This document shows, piece after piece, positions 1 to 8,723 of a stretch of 64,000 nucleotides of DNA (positions within the stretch are counted from its first letter, which is position 1; each line of letters starts with the position of its first letter). The notes beneath the pieces were generated by a model. It was not told the DNA's origin and did no database searches. It was given only the letters and a program-made list of their open reading frames with translations. This DNA is from an uncultured Bacilli bacterium. Lineage in GTDB: Bacteria > Bacillota_I > Bacilli_A > RF39 > UBA660. The translations under genes and the position numbers were made by a program. The stretch is from assembly GCA_934096405.1 (NCBI GenBank), contig CAKOLW010000002.1, positions 22,062-86,061 of the forward strand, read 5' to 3'.

Positions 1-616
1 TTTTTATTTTAGAGTAATTATTAAACTCTTTTATTTTATTTAAAGTTATATATACTTGGTTACCATCATTCATATATATTAGAAATCTTTCATTATCATA
101 TGTGGTGTTTGCATATTCAATTTCACTTATTTTACTTAGTAATTCTATATCTAATGTTTTGAATTTACTTATTAATTTTGTTTCTATGTTATCAGGTACA
201 TAGTTTATTAATATTGGTATATTAGAATTTACATTTAGTTCAGTTAATTTTGTTCCATTTTCTAATATGTATTCATTATTACTTCTTGTTAGGTATAATA
301 TTTTATATTCTTCAATATTTATCGTTATTTTAAATCCAAAACCTTTTCTTACTTTTACATTTTTAACTAATGGATAATTCTTTTTTATTTTGTTTTCAAT
401 TGTAAAACCTAGAGTTTTAAAATAAGAAGGGTATTTATCTAATCCTGTTGTTTCCATTATTTCAATGTCACTAATGTATGTATTTCCTTTTATTACTATG
501 TTTTTAATTTTTATTTTTCCTAGTAAATAGAAAGAAAAAGCTACTATAATGATAAATAGTATAAATTTTAAGAATTTAAGAAAATTAAATCTTTTTATTT
601 TAACTTTTTTTGTCAT
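1..616 (-). CDS. FtsQ/DivIB-like cell-division protein, C-terminus beyond window
   Basis: The reverse strand is open from an ATG at 616 to the window edge (about 205 codons). An AGGAGGTTAT ribosome site lies a few bases upstream. The protein starts with a short Lys/Arg-rich cytoplasmic segment, then one membrane helix (about residues 14-33, FILFIIIVAFSFYLLG), then a POTRA-like extracellular part beginning IKNIVIKGNTYISD. This is the FtsQ/DivIB layout: one membrane pass, POTRA, beta domain, acting in the divisome. It lies directly downstream of rsgA (21 bp gap) and is probably co-transcribed. The C-terminus is not visible. The assignment rests on topology and the POTRA-like start and could also fit another small POTRA protein. 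Confidence 0.7.
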   Translation of the reverse strand, partial: MTKKVKIKRFNFLKFLKFILFIIIVAFSFYLLGKIKIKNIVIKGNTYISDIEIMETTGLDKYPSYFKTLGFTIENKIKKNYPLVKNVKVRKGFGFKITINIEEYKILYLTRSNNEYILENGTKLTELNVNSNIPILINYVPDNIETKLISKFKTLDIELLSKISEIEYANTTYDNERFLIYMNDGNQVYITLNKIKEFNNYSKIK

Positions 617-637
617 TATAATAACCTCCTTATATAA

Positions 638-1459
638 TTATTCTTTTATTAATTTTATATAGTTTTCATATCTACTTTTGAGTATTTTTCCAGAATTTAC
701 TCTTTCTATTACTGAACAATTGTCATTTTTTGTGTGATTACAACTTTTGTATTTGCAGTTAAATCCAAATTCTTTAAAGTAATCTTTTATATTGTTTTTA
801 TCTATATCAAGTTCAAGACTACTAAATCCAGGAGTGTCTGCGATAAGACCTTTGGAAGTATTTATTAATTCTACTAATCTTGTGGTATGTTTTCCTCTTC
901 CTAAAGACATGCTTACCTCTCCAGTTTTTAAATTTAGATTTTTATCAATTTTATTTAATAATGTACTTTTACCAGCACCGGTTTGTCCAGATACTGCGAC
1001 TACATTATTTTTAATTTCTTTTTTTATTTTTGATATTTGTTTGTTAGTATAAACCTTATAACCTATTTTTTTATAGTATTTAATATTTTTTTTGATTTCT
1101 TTAATTTCTTTTTTACTACATAAATCCAACTTAGTTATGATAATGATAGGCTCGATGTTATTGTACTCACTTAGTACTAAGAATTTATCGAGTAAGTATG
1201 TGCTAAATGCAGGTATATGAGTACTTATAACTATGAATAATTTGTCTATGTTAGATATTAAAGGTCTTATTAGAGAATTTTTTCTTTCTAACTGGTTTTC
1301 TATTGTTAATGTTTTTTCATTAAATTCTATGTTATCTCCTACAGTTAGTTTTATATTTTTTAATTTTCCCCTGACTGTACAAGGAAAAAGACTGTTATTA
1401 TACATAACAGTATATAAATCTTTATTTATACTTATTATTTTTCCCACTGTGTTTTCCAT
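638..1459 (-). CDS. rsgA: Ribosome small-subunit-dependent GTPase A
   Basis: This is a circularly permuted GTPase that helps mature and check the 30S subunit in the cytoplasm. An N-terminal OB-like part is followed by G4 (TKLD, about residue 109), G1/P-loop (SGQTGAGKST, about 157-166) and G3 (DTPG, about 208), the permuted order diagnostic for RsgA/YloQ. A C-terminal zinc motif is visible as FNCKYKSCNHTKNDNC. Length (273 aa) is slightly short for the family (about 290-300). It sits 15 bp downstream of the PASTA kinase gene; the prpC-prkC-rsgA order matches many Bacillota. Confidence 0.95.
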   Translation of the reverse strand: MENTVGKIISINKDLYTVMYNNSLFPCTVRGKLKNIKLTVGDNIEFNEKTLTIENQLERKNSLIRPLISNIDKLFIVISTHIPAFSTYLLDKFLVLSEYNNIEPIIIITKLDLCSKKEIKEIKKNIKYYKKIGYKVYTNKQISKIKKEIKNNVVAVSGQTGAGKSTLLNKIDKNLNLKTGEVSMSLGRGKHTTRLVELINTSKGLIADTPGFSSLELDIDKNNIKDYFKEFGFNCKYKSCNHTKNDNCSVIERVNSGKILKSRYENYIKLIKE

Positions 1460-1474
1460 AATTTTATCTTTCCG

Positions 1475-3262
1475 TTAGTTATTATTTTCTGTGTTATTAT
1501 TTTCGTTGTTTTCTTCTCCAGGTGTTAGTGTTCCTTCTACTACTTCTGGAGTTTTAGCAACCGTAATTGTTAATGTTACTCCTTCAGTTACTACACTTTT
1601 AGCTGGTCTTGATTGATTAATTATTTTTCCATTAGGTAATAGTGAATTTTCTTCTTCTCTTATTTCTAATGTTAATTTATATTTATTAGCAAATTCTTGT
1701 ACCATTTCTAAAGTATAACTTCCATTTGTAAAATCCGGGTATAAGATTTCTAATTCAGGAACATATAATGTAATGCTTGAACCATATTTTATAGTTTCAT
1801 CAACTCCTGGGCTAGTTCTTAAAACAGTTTCTTCTTTACCTTTATATTTTTCTTCATTTGTTACTTTTTCTTTTTCTATTACAACATTACAATTGTATTT
1901 AGTTTCAAGAATTGTTTTTACTTCAATATAATTTTTACCACTATAGTCTGGCATTGTAAATGTAGCATCACCACTTGATATGTATATACAAACTGTTTTG
2001 CCTTCTTTTACAATTGTACCTTTTTCTGGATCAGTTTTGACAACATAACCCTCTTTTATTTCATCATTAGGTATGTATTTATAGTCTCCATCAGAGCATT
2101 TTACATTGAATCCTTTTTTAGTCAATGTGTTACTTGCATCAACTTTGCTTAAGTTAGAAACATCAGGTACTTCTAATGTTTTACCTTTACTTAATTTAGG
2201 AAGTAAGAATATTACAACTGTTATTAGAACAATTAATCCTGCAAATACACACCCTAAGATAAGTAAAATATTTTTTTGTTTTTTTTCTTCATTATCTTCT
2301 TTTTCAGTAACGATTTCTTTTGGCGTTTCTTTTTTAGTTTCTTGTTTTTTTATTTCTTTAACCACTGTGTCTAATTTTTTAGTATTTTCAACATCATATT
2401 CAGGATATGGGTAAACATATTTTTTTTCATTAGCTCTTGTTTCATCTAAGCAAGTTATTATGTCTTGATGCATTTCTCTTGCATCTTTATACCTATTAGC
2501 TGGATTCTTAGCTGTTGCTTTTATTATTATATTTTCTACACTTTGTGGTAATTCTGGCAATATTTTTCTTATGCTTGGTATTGGTTCTTTTAATTGTTTT
2601 AAAGCTATTTCTACAGCATTTTCCCCTTTAAAAGGCACACTACCTGTTAATAGTTCATACATTAGTATACCCATAGAATAAATATCACTTTTTATGGTAC
2701 AGCCTTTACCTGCTGCTTGTTCTGGAGGTAAATAATGAACACTACCCATTACTGAATTAGTTTGTGTTAATTGAGTACTATTTAGTGCCATTGCAATACC
2801 AAAGTCAGTTATTTTTATTAATCCATTTTCTAGTATCATTATATTTTGAGGTTTTATGTCTCTATGTATAATGTATGAATCATGAGCATGAGCCATACCA
2901 TCTGTTATTTGACTCATTATATCTATAACTTCTGTTATCGTTAGACTTCCTCTTTTTTTAAGTAATTGTTTTAACGTTTTTCCTTCTACATATTCCATTA
3001 CTATGTAGTATTCTCCATCATCTTCTCCAACATCATACATTTCGACTATGTTAGGATGATTTAGACTAGAGGCACTTAAAGCTTCTCTTTGGAATCTTCT
3101 TACGAATTTTTCATCATTTCTTAAGTCACCACGAAGTACTTTAACTGCTACATTTCTATCTAATATAGTATCATAAGCTAAATAAACATTAGCCATACCG
3201 CCTTCACCAATAGTTCTAATTATAGAATATCTGTTATTTATCTTTGTTCCTTTATTTATCAT
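1475..3262 (-). CDS. prkC: PASTA-domain Ser/Thr protein kinase (PrkC/StkP)
   Basis: A membrane eukaryotic-type Ser/Thr kinase that senses muropeptides or lipid II and phosphorylates cell-wall and growth targets. The kinase domain (about residues 10-270) has the glycine loop GEGGMANVY, catalytic Lys in VAVKVL, HRDIKPQN and DFG (ITDFGIA). A single membrane helix follows at about 340-365, then three extracellular PASTA repeats (PDVSNLSK..., PDYSGKN..., PDFTNGS...) and an Asn-rich tail. I start it at the ATG at 3262 rather than upstream (GTGGTG region), because a GGTGGT ribosome site precedes it and it then overlaps the PP2C stop by 11 bp, implying coupled translation with the phosphatase. Confidence 0.95.
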   Translation of the reverse strand: MINKGTKINNRYSIIRTIGEGGMANVYLAYDTILDRNVAVKVLRGDLRNDEKFVRRFQREALSASSLNHPNIVEMYDVGEDDGEYYIVMEYVEGKTLKQLLKKRGSLTITEVIDIMSQITDGMAHAHDSYIIHRDIKPQNIMILENGLIKITDFGIAMALNSTQLTQTNSVMGSVHYLPPEQAAGKGCTIKSDIYSMGILMYELLTGSVPFKGENAVEIALKQLKEPIPSIRKILPELPQSVENIIIKATAKNPANRYKDAREMHQDIITCLDETRANEKKYVYPYPEYDVENTKKLDTVVKEIKKQETKKETPKEIVTEKEDNEEKKQKNILLILGCVFAGLIVLITVVIFLLPKLSKGKTLEVPDVSNLSKVDASNTLTKKGFNVKCSDGDYKYIPNDEIKEGYVVKTDPEKGTIVKEGKTVCIYISSGDATFTMPDYSGKNYIEVKTILETKYNCNVVIEKEKVTNEEKYKGKEETVLRTSPGVDETIKYGSSITLYVPELEILYPDFTNGSYTLEMVQEFANKYKLTLEIREEENSLLPNGKIINQSRPAKSVVTEGVTLTITVAKTPEVVEGTLTPGEENNENNNTENNN

Positions 3263-4001
3263 ACACACCACCATTTATTAATAAAACTGCTATGGAAATA
3301 TTATCATTTCCACCCCTTAAATTACTCTTTAATATTAGTTTGCCTACTTTTTCTTCTATATCTAAGTCTTCATCATTTAATACTTTTTCTATTTGTTCTT
3401 TTGTAACCATATTAGTTAACCCATCACTACACAAAAATATTCCGTCAACAGAATTTTCAACATCAAAAATGTCTACTTCTGCTTTTGGACTAGCACCTAG
3501 TGCTCGCATTAATACATTTTTTTGTGGATGATTAGCTGCTTCTTCTGGTCTTATTTCTCCGGTGTCCACCAAAAAGTTAGCATATGTGTGATCTTTAGTA
3601 ACTTTATATAGTTTACCATTTTTAAATACAAACCCACTAGAATCTCCAATGTTAGCAAAAATTAAATATTCCTTAGTTAGTAATGCACATACAAGTGTTG
3701 TTCCTAATCCTGTAGCATCAACGTGTTCTTCTGCATATTTAATAATATTTGTGTTTACTTCTTCAATAATTTCTTTTAACCAAGTTATTGCATCTATTTT
3801 AGTTCCTAATGTACTCATGCTTTGGAATCTTGAGCCAATATGTGTCACAGCTAAAGAACTAGCAACTTCTCCAGCACGGTGACCACCCATGCCATCAGCA
3901 ACCATTAGCAAATAGTCCCCACTTAAGTTTTTAACTATAGTAACACTATCTTCGTTATGATTTCTAACTTTTCCAGCATCCGTTTGATAATGTGCTAACA
4001 T
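3252..4001 (-). CDS. prpC: PP2C-family Ser/Thr phosphatase, partner of PrkC
   Basis: A metal-dependent PPM phosphatase that reverses the kinase encoded next to it. Characteristic motifs are visible: RNHNEDS near the N-terminus, the metal-binding VADGMGGHRAGE, GDSSGF, LCSDGLTNMV and C-terminal GGNDNIS. Length 249 aa is normal. It is the first gene of prpC-prkC-rsgA and overlaps prkC. A promoter is placed at 4037-4064. Confidence 0.95.
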   Translation of the reverse strand: MLAHYQTDAGKVRNHNEDSVTIVKNLSGDYLLMVADGMGGHRAGEVASSLAVTHIGSRFQSMSTLGTKIDAITWLKEIIEEVNTNIIKYAEEHVDATGLGTTLVCALLTKEYLIFANIGDSSGFVFKNGKLYKVTKDHTYANFLVDTGEIRPEEAANHPQKNVLMRALGASPKAEVDIFDVENSVDGIFLCSDGLTNMVTKEQIEKVLNDEDLDIEEKVGKLILKSNLRGGNDNISIAVLLINGGVYDK

Positions 4002-4036
4002 AATTATTACACCTCTTTCAAATTCTTACTAAAATA

Positions 4037-4064
4037 AGTATAACACAAAATACACTTAATTCAA
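4037..4064 (-). promoter_or_regulatory. Promoter for prpC-prkC-rsgA
   Basis: Reverse strand: -35 TTGAAT (4064-4059), 16-bp spacer, -10 TATACT (4042-4037), about 36 bp upstream of the prpC start. Both hexamers are close to the SigA consensus. Confidence 0.65.
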
Positions 4065-4114
4065 ATAAAACTATTTAATTATATGTCAAATTTAAGTATT
4101 TTTACCAATAGAAA

Positions 4115-4145
4115 GAGATATATTAGATTTTTTCTAATATATCTC
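4115..4145 (-). terminator. Hairpin after the bacteriocin-like operon
   Basis: A perfect 13-bp inverted repeat (4115-4127 with 4133-4145, 5-nt loop) lies just past the stop of the last small peptide gene and before the prpC promoter. The U-tract on the reverse strand is weak (TTTCT), so termination strength is uncertain. Confidence 0.55.
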
Positions 4146-4150
4146 AAAGA

Positions 4151-4309
4151 TTAAAATCCACAAGTTTTTCCGTTTCTATATCTGATGATGTAACTTCCTA
4201 CTCTTCTTCCAATATCATAAAGAGATGTTATACCTCTTACTATAGATGATATTAAAGCAGCTGAGAATGAAACTCCACCATATATATTTTTTAATTCATT
4301 TTTATTCAT
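4151..4309 (-). CDS. Double-glycine-leader bacteriocin-like peptide A
   Basis: A 52-codon gene. Its 12-residue leader is MNKNELKNIYGG, with the GG cleavage pair, and the mature part would be a 40-residue cationic amphipathic peptide starting VSFSAALISS. The mature part contains a GxxxG helix-contact motif (GRRVG) and one Cys near the end (GKTCGF). GG leaders are processed by C39 peptidases such as the exporter encoded just upstream. Together with peptide B it matches the class IIb (two-peptide) pattern. A ribosome site (AAAGGAGA) precedes the ATG at 4309. Targets, and whether it is a bacteriocin rather than a signal peptide, are inference. I see no immunity gene. Confidence 0.78.
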   Translation of the reverse strand: MNKNELKNIYGGVSFSAALISSIVRGITSLYDIGRRVGSYIIRYRNGKTCGF

Positions 4310-4341
4310 GATTCTCCTTTCTGTATATTTTTATTATTTTT

Positions 4342-4473
4342 CTACTTTCCACATTTTATTGGATTTACAAAGCCTTCAAATAAACCCATTGCGAATGATA
4401 AGGCAGCTCCAATAATGGACCATATTCCCCAAGAGGCTCCTCCATAAATTTCTATTAATTCATCTTTTTTCAT
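4342..4473 (-). CDS. Double-glycine-leader bacteriocin-like peptide B
   Basis: A 43-codon gene overlapping the 3' end of the exporter by 14 bp, so translation is probably coupled. Leader MKKDELIEIYGG closely parallels that of peptide A (K.ELxxIYGG). The mature part would be about 31 residues, hydrophobic and Trp-bearing (ASWGIWSIIGAALSFAMG), followed by a GxxxG motif (GLFEG) and a tail with one Cys (PIKCGK). Shared leader, adjacent position and a GxxxG in each peptide support a two-component pore-forming bacteriocin. Function is inferred. Confidence 0.78.
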   Translation of the reverse strand: MKKDELIEIYGGASWGIWSIIGAALSFAMGLFEGFVNPIKCGK

Positions 4474-6511
4474 AAATTTTTCTCCTTTCTATATCATAAT
4501 AACAATTAAATATATCTTGTATTTCCTTTTTATGTGATACATATATAATTGTTTTTTCTTTAAAATATTCACATAGATTTTTTATAATATCTTTTTCTAT
4601 TTCTGTGTCAACCTCACTAAGTGCTTCATCAATAATTATGTAATTACTATTTTTTAGCAAAGCTCTCGCTAGTATAATTCTTTGTTTTTCACCACCACTA
4701 ATATTAAAACCATTTTCTTCAATTAATATATTTTCTTTGTCTTTAAAATGAGATAAATTACAAATATCAATTATTTTATTATATTTACTCTCATCAATAT
4801 TTCTATTTAAAATTATATTATTTTTAAAAGTATCTGAAAATATTTTTTCATTTTGTCCAATATAAGTAAACGAATTATTAATTATATTGTCTTCAATTTT
4901 ACTGTAATCAGCGCCATTAATTACAACTTTACCATTATAATCTTTTAAATACTTTAACAAAATTTTTATAAGTGTTGATTTGCCACTTCCACTTTTTCCT
5001 TTAAGTAAAAATTTGTCTCCACTTTTAATTTTAAAATTTATATTATTTAATATTAATTTATCTGAATAACTATACTGTAATTTTTTTATAATAATATCAC
5101 CACTAATTGTCTCATTAGTTTGTTTTGATTCTTTTGAAGAAAATATTGTATTTATTTTTTCTAGGTTTTTTAAATTATAATTCAATTCAATATCTTTATT
5201 TAATATGGATTTAACCGTTTCTAGAAAATAACTATTTATCATATATAATAAAATTAAATCACTAATTTTAATTACTTTGTTTGTCACAAATATTATTCCT
5301 AGAGTCATGAGTAAAAGTAATCCTATATCATTTATAAAGTCTTTAAAAAATTGTTGACTATTAAGACTATAATTCAAACTCCTATTAGAATCACAATATG
5401 TTTTATGTGTTTTATTTATTTCTAATAATTTAAGACTTTTAATATTAAGATTTTTAATAGTTTCTACTCCTTCGATTATTTCATATAATTTATTATTATA
5501 AAAACCCTTTTCTTCTTGTATTATTCTAATCTTTCTGTCAAATAAATTTCTATATAACTTGATAAAGAAATAATATAAAAATACTATTATCAGGGTGATT
5601 AAAGCTAATTTTAAATTAATAGTTATCATTATTATAAATGATATTATAATTATTAATATATTTATAGACATATTTAATATTATATCTGACAAAATATCTC
5701 TTAAATTATCTAAATCATTTAATCTACTTATAATTTCTCCAGAGGTTTTATTTTTGTAGTAAGCATAAGGAAGGTTAAATAGTTTACTTAGTACTTCATT
5801 ATTTATAAATAATTCAATATTATAATTTGTATTAATAATTAATTTATTTCTAAAATAATTAAATATATTTTTAATAATTATAAATAGACTAAATAAGATA
5901 AGCAAACTTATAATATACTTTCTATTTACATTAGGTTTCTCTAAAATTATTTTATAATAATATGTACTAATTATACTGAATAAAAAAGTTATTAAAGAGG
6001 TAATAAAAAGTAATAATAGATTCTTTTTATCTTTTAAAATTTTAACTAGTATTTCTTTAAAGATTTTGTTACTATTAGATTCTTTAGGTAACTCTTTTAT
6101 TTTTTCGAAGAATAAAAGTGTTCCTAAGTACTTTTTTTGAAAATCACTTATTTTAGTTTTTATAAAACCAATACATGGATCCATATATAGAATTGTATTT
6201 CTATTTGTATCTATTTTATATATAACTACAAAGTGATATGCATTACCATTTTTTACATGTGCGATTAAAGGAAACTTATTTTTATATTTATGTATATTTT
6301 CGAGAGCAACTTTTTGTCCATAAGCATTAAATCCTATTTCTTTAGCACCTTTAATTATGTCATATGCATTCGTGCCATGTTTAGTGGTATTAATTATTTC
6401 TTTAATATTTTCCATACTTATATTACCACCATAATATTTAATTATTGAAGATAAACTAGCTGCAGCGCAATCATTTTTATCTTCATTAAGCACCATTAAT
6501 TTTTTATTCAT
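4460..6511 (-). CDS. C39-peptidase-containing ABC transporter (bacteriocin exporter)
   Basis: A peptidase-containing ABC exporter (LagD/ComA/PCAT type) that cuts GG leaders and secretes the mature peptides. The N-terminal C39 domain shows Cys15 (KNDCAAASLSS), His93 (AYHFV) and Asp111 (YMDPCIG). The oxyanion position six residues before Cys, usually Gln, is Asn9. A six-helix membrane domain spans about 165-445. The nucleotide-binding domain has Walker A (GKSGSGKST), signature ISGGEKQR and Walker B followed by EALSEVD. At 683 aa it is slightly short for the family. An AGGAGGG site precedes the ATG at 6511. The substrates are very likely the two small peptides downstream. Confidence 0.93.
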   Translation of the reverse strand: MNKKLMVLNEDKNDCAAASLSSIIKYYGGNISMENIKEIINTTKHGTNAYDIIKGAKEIGFNAYGQKVALENIHKYKNKFPLIAHVKNGNAYHFVVIYKIDTNRNTILYMDPCIGFIKTKISDFQKKYLGTLLFFEKIKELPKESNSNKIFKEILVKILKDKKNLLLLFITSLITFLFSIISTYYYKIILEKPNVNRKYIISLLILFSLFIIIKNIFNYFRNKLIINTNYNIELFINNEVLSKLFNLPYAYYKNKTSGEIISRLNDLDNLRDILSDIILNMSINILIIIISFIIMITINLKLALITLIIVFLYYFFIKLYRNLFDRKIRIIQEEKGFYNNKLYEIIEGVETIKNLNIKSLKLLEINKTHKTYCDSNRSLNYSLNSQQFFKDFINDIGLLLLMTLGIIFVTNKVIKISDLILLYMINSYFLETVKSILNKDIELNYNLKNLEKINTIFSSKESKQTNETISGDIIIKKLQYSYSDKLILNNINFKIKSGDKFLLKGKSGSGKSTLIKILLKYLKDYNGKVVINGADYSKIEDNIINNSFTYIGQNEKIFSDTFKNNIILNRNIDESKYNKIIDICNLSHFKDKENILIEENGFNISGGEKQRIILARALLKNSNYIIIDEALSEVDTEIEKDIIKNLCEYFKEKTIIYVSHKKEIQDIFNCYYDIERRKIYEKR

Positions 6512-6744
6512 TATTTTTCCCTCCTATATACTTTATTAGACAAAAAATGGTCAATCGCTTTTATTTTCTTTTAATACATAAGATTTTACGTACAAACAGT
6601 GTTAAAATTTAAACAATTTTAAATTTTGATATGTAAAGTTAGTGTTTTTGTATAAAAAATTATAAAATTAGAATAATAATATTTAGAAAATTTAAATAAA
6701 ATAAGTAAAAATAAGAGAAAATATAACTTTTGTCTCATAAACAC

Positions 6745-6773
6745 TTGAAAATAATGAAAAAATATTGTATACT
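6745..6773 (+). promoter_or_regulatory. Promoter of tRNA-Arg
   Basis: -35 TTGAAA (6745-6750), 17-bp spacer, -10 TATACT (6768-6773), 20 bp before the mature tRNA 5' end. Confidence 0.75.
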
Positions 6774-6792
6774 TTAGTAGTCGTTGAGAGCT

Positions 6793-6869
<77 letters not shown>

Positions 6870-6878
6870 TTAGAAATT

Positions 6879-6912
6879 AAAAGACTCTAGATTTTGTCTA
6901 GAGTCTTTTTTT
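6879..6912 (+). terminator. Terminator of tRNA-Arg, probably bidirectional
   Basis: A 13-bp perfect stem (6879-6891 with 6897-6909) is followed by a T run. The opposite side serves the GerM-like gene that ends at 6911. Confidence 0.85.
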
Positions 6913-7855
6913 ATTTAAATTCACATATCTCTTTATCATCTACATAAAATACTACTTCACTTATATCTTCGTAGCTATCTATTATACTTTTTCCAATTGT
7001 ATATACCACTTCTTCTAATATATTATCACTATAAATACTTTCAAATATCTTATCATTAAAAGTTAGTTTCATTACTTCCTCTTCTTTTTTATATTCTTTT
7101 AGCACTGCATCACTATTTAAATAACTACCTAAATTGCTTTGATATAAGATACTACTTTTAAGTTCATTAACAATCACAGTAACTTTTTCTTCTTTGTTGT
7201 TATCTATTTTTGTAACAGGTACATAATAGGTATTTCCTTCATTATTTGCTGTGTAATAAATAGTAGTTTTAGTAAGTCCATAAATGTTATTTATATCGTA
7301 GTTTTTATTTATTCCAAAACTTCTATCTAAAACATCAGGTAATAATTTATTAGAATTAGGTAATCTATCTAGTTTTTGTCCCTCTACATTAATTATAACT
7401 TTATTTACTTCTTTTTCACTAGTTAAAGTAAATATTATAGCTTCAATCATTTTTTCTTCCAGAGGACTACTTACTCCTAATAGTTCTTTAGAAAAATCTA
7501 CAGTTACAGTTTTATCTTCTATTTTTAAAGAAAGTATTTTTGTATTTGCAGGAATTAAAGCTTTAAAATTTTTGGGAACTTTGTTTTTATACTCACTATT
7601 ATTTGTTATAATTAATAACTTTTCTTTTAATTTATTTTCTAGTTCTTCAGTGCCAATAGAAGAATCTACTTCACTTACATAACTATTTTTATCTAATAAA
7701 TATACAGTAACAAGCTTTTCTTCATCTACATAATTAATGCTTCTGTTAATTTTAATGTTTTTTGATGGAAAAACATAAAGTAAACCTATAACAAAAAGAG
7801 CACTAGTTGTTACTAATATTTTTTTTAAACCCATTTTTTTTAACATTGTCTTCAC
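6911..7855 (-). CDS. gerM: GerM-domain sporulation/germination protein
   Basis: A membrane-anchored protein (N-terminal helix, about residues 13-29) with two GerM-type domains in tandem: about 48-180 (VTVYLLD..., ending DRLPNS) and about 195-312 (TIYYTANN..., ending VVFYVDDKE). GerM in Bacillus subtilis acts in the SpoIIIA-SpoIIQ channel region during engulfment and in germination. Length 314 aa is close to the family. The neighbours are a GerE-like regulator and SpoIIIAH, so the context is sporulation. gerE and gerM are also near neighbours in B. subtilis. Confidence 0.85.
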   Translation of the reverse strand: MKTMLKKMGLKKILVTTSALFVIGLLYVFPSKNIKINRSINYVDEEKLVTVYLLDKNSYVSEVDSSIGTEELENKLKEKLLIITNNSEYKNKVPKNFKALIPANTKILSLKIEDKTVTVDFSKELLGVSSPLEEKMIEAIIFTLTSEKEVNKVIINVEGQKLDRLPNSNKLLPDVLDRSFGINKNYDINNIYGLTKTTIYYTANNEGNTYYVPVTKIDNNKEEKVTVIVNELKSSILYQSNLGSYLNSDAVLKEYKKEEEVMKLTFNDKIFESIYSDNILEEVVYTIGKSIIDSYEDISEVVFYVDDKEICEFK

Positions 7856-7897
7856 CTAAAAAATATTATGTATATATATAATAAAAAATGACTACTA

Positions 7898-8113
7898 TTA
7901 GTCATTTTCTAGGTCAATTTCACCCATTTTTAATAATTCTACTACTGCTTGAGTTCTTCCTTTGACTTCTAATTTTTGCATAGCATTTGAAATATGATTT
8001 CTTACAGTTTTTTCACTTATACCTAGTGTTTCTGCTATGTCTAAGGTACTATAATTTTTTACCAAAAGTAAGAAAACTTCTTTTTCTCTATCAGTTAATA
8101 TACTCTTATTCAT
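7898..8113 (-). CDS. gerE: GerE-like LuxR-type HTH sporulation regulator
   Basis: A 71-residue protein that is essentially only a LuxR/GerE helix-turn-helix (LTDREKEVFLLL ... DIAETLGISEKTVRNHISNA). The absence of a receiver or sensor domain and a length near 74 aa match GerE, the late mother-cell spore regulator. I use the ATG at 8113, because AAGGTGG lies five bases upstream; the earlier in-frame GTG overlaps that site. The neighbouring GerM-like and SpoIIIAH genes support the sporulation role. Another stand-alone GerE-type regulator is possible. Confidence 0.82.
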   Translation of the reverse strand: MNKSILTDREKEVFLLLVKNYSTLDIAETLGISEKTVRNHISNAMQKLEVKGRTQAVVELLKMGEIDLEND

Positions 8114-8182
8114 AAACACCACCTTACTTAGTATTTTTTCTTACTAATTTATTTTATGTGTGTTTATAAAATAAGTGAATTA

Positions 8183-8671
8183 TTACTCAAATTGAACGGT
8201 TATATACATTTTTTCTTTATATTCTTCTTGTATACTTCTCATTATGTTATTTGCAAGAGAGGCATCATGTTCTTTGGAATTTATAACAATTTTTATATTA
8301 TCATTATTAATTTCAATATAGCTTTTAATTCCAAATTTATCTAGAATTTTATTTTCTAATTCACTTTCTTTAGTTGTATTTAAATTTAATACTTTTAATT
8401 CTTCAAAAGCTTTGTTTTTTTCTTCTGTAGTTGAGTCAGCATTAGTTAATACTTTTTCTAATTTTTCAATTTCTAAACTAACTTGTTCATCTCTATTAGC
8501 ACGCATCGCTATTAAAGTGTCATTTTCAGTTACATTTACTTCTATTTCTTTTTCTTTTTCTTCGCCTTTAACGTTGCTTTTAAGTAGTTCATTGGGCATT
8601 GTAACATAATACACTCCTAGTACTAAAACTAAACTTAAAAGAGTTAAAAACCACATACTTTGTTTATTCAT
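8183..8671 (-). CDS. spoIIIAH: Stage III sporulation protein AH
   Basis: An N-terminal membrane anchor beginning MNKQSMWFLTLLSLVLVLGV, closely matching the SpoIIIAH start (KKQTVWLLTMLSLV type), followed by a charged linker, a helical stretch and a C-terminal YscJ/FliF-like ring domain ending ITVQFE. SpoIIIAH in the mother-cell membrane binds forespore SpoIIQ to form the feeding channel. At 162 aa it is shorter than in Bacillus (about 218). It is normally the last gene of spoIIIAA-AH; here none of the other seven is adjacent. Confidence 0.88.
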   Translation of the reverse strand: MNKQSMWFLTLLSLVLVLGVYYVTMPNELLKSNVKGEEKEKEIEVNVTENDTLIAMRANRDEQVSLEIEKLEKVLTNADSTTEEKNKAFEELKVLNLNTTKESELENKILDKFGIKSYIEINNDNIKIVINSKEHDASLANNIMRSIQEEYKEKMYITVQFE

Positions 8672-8723
8672 CTTATAACCCTCCTAAGAATATATATGAC
8701 AAATAAACTATTTTATTCACTAC

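Noticed and set aside
4460..4700. Exporter gene frameshifted at its 3' end because it overlaps peptide B
   Set aside because: The nucleotide-binding domain is complete through the H-loop (YVSHKKE) and the overlap is only 14 bp, normal for coupled genes.
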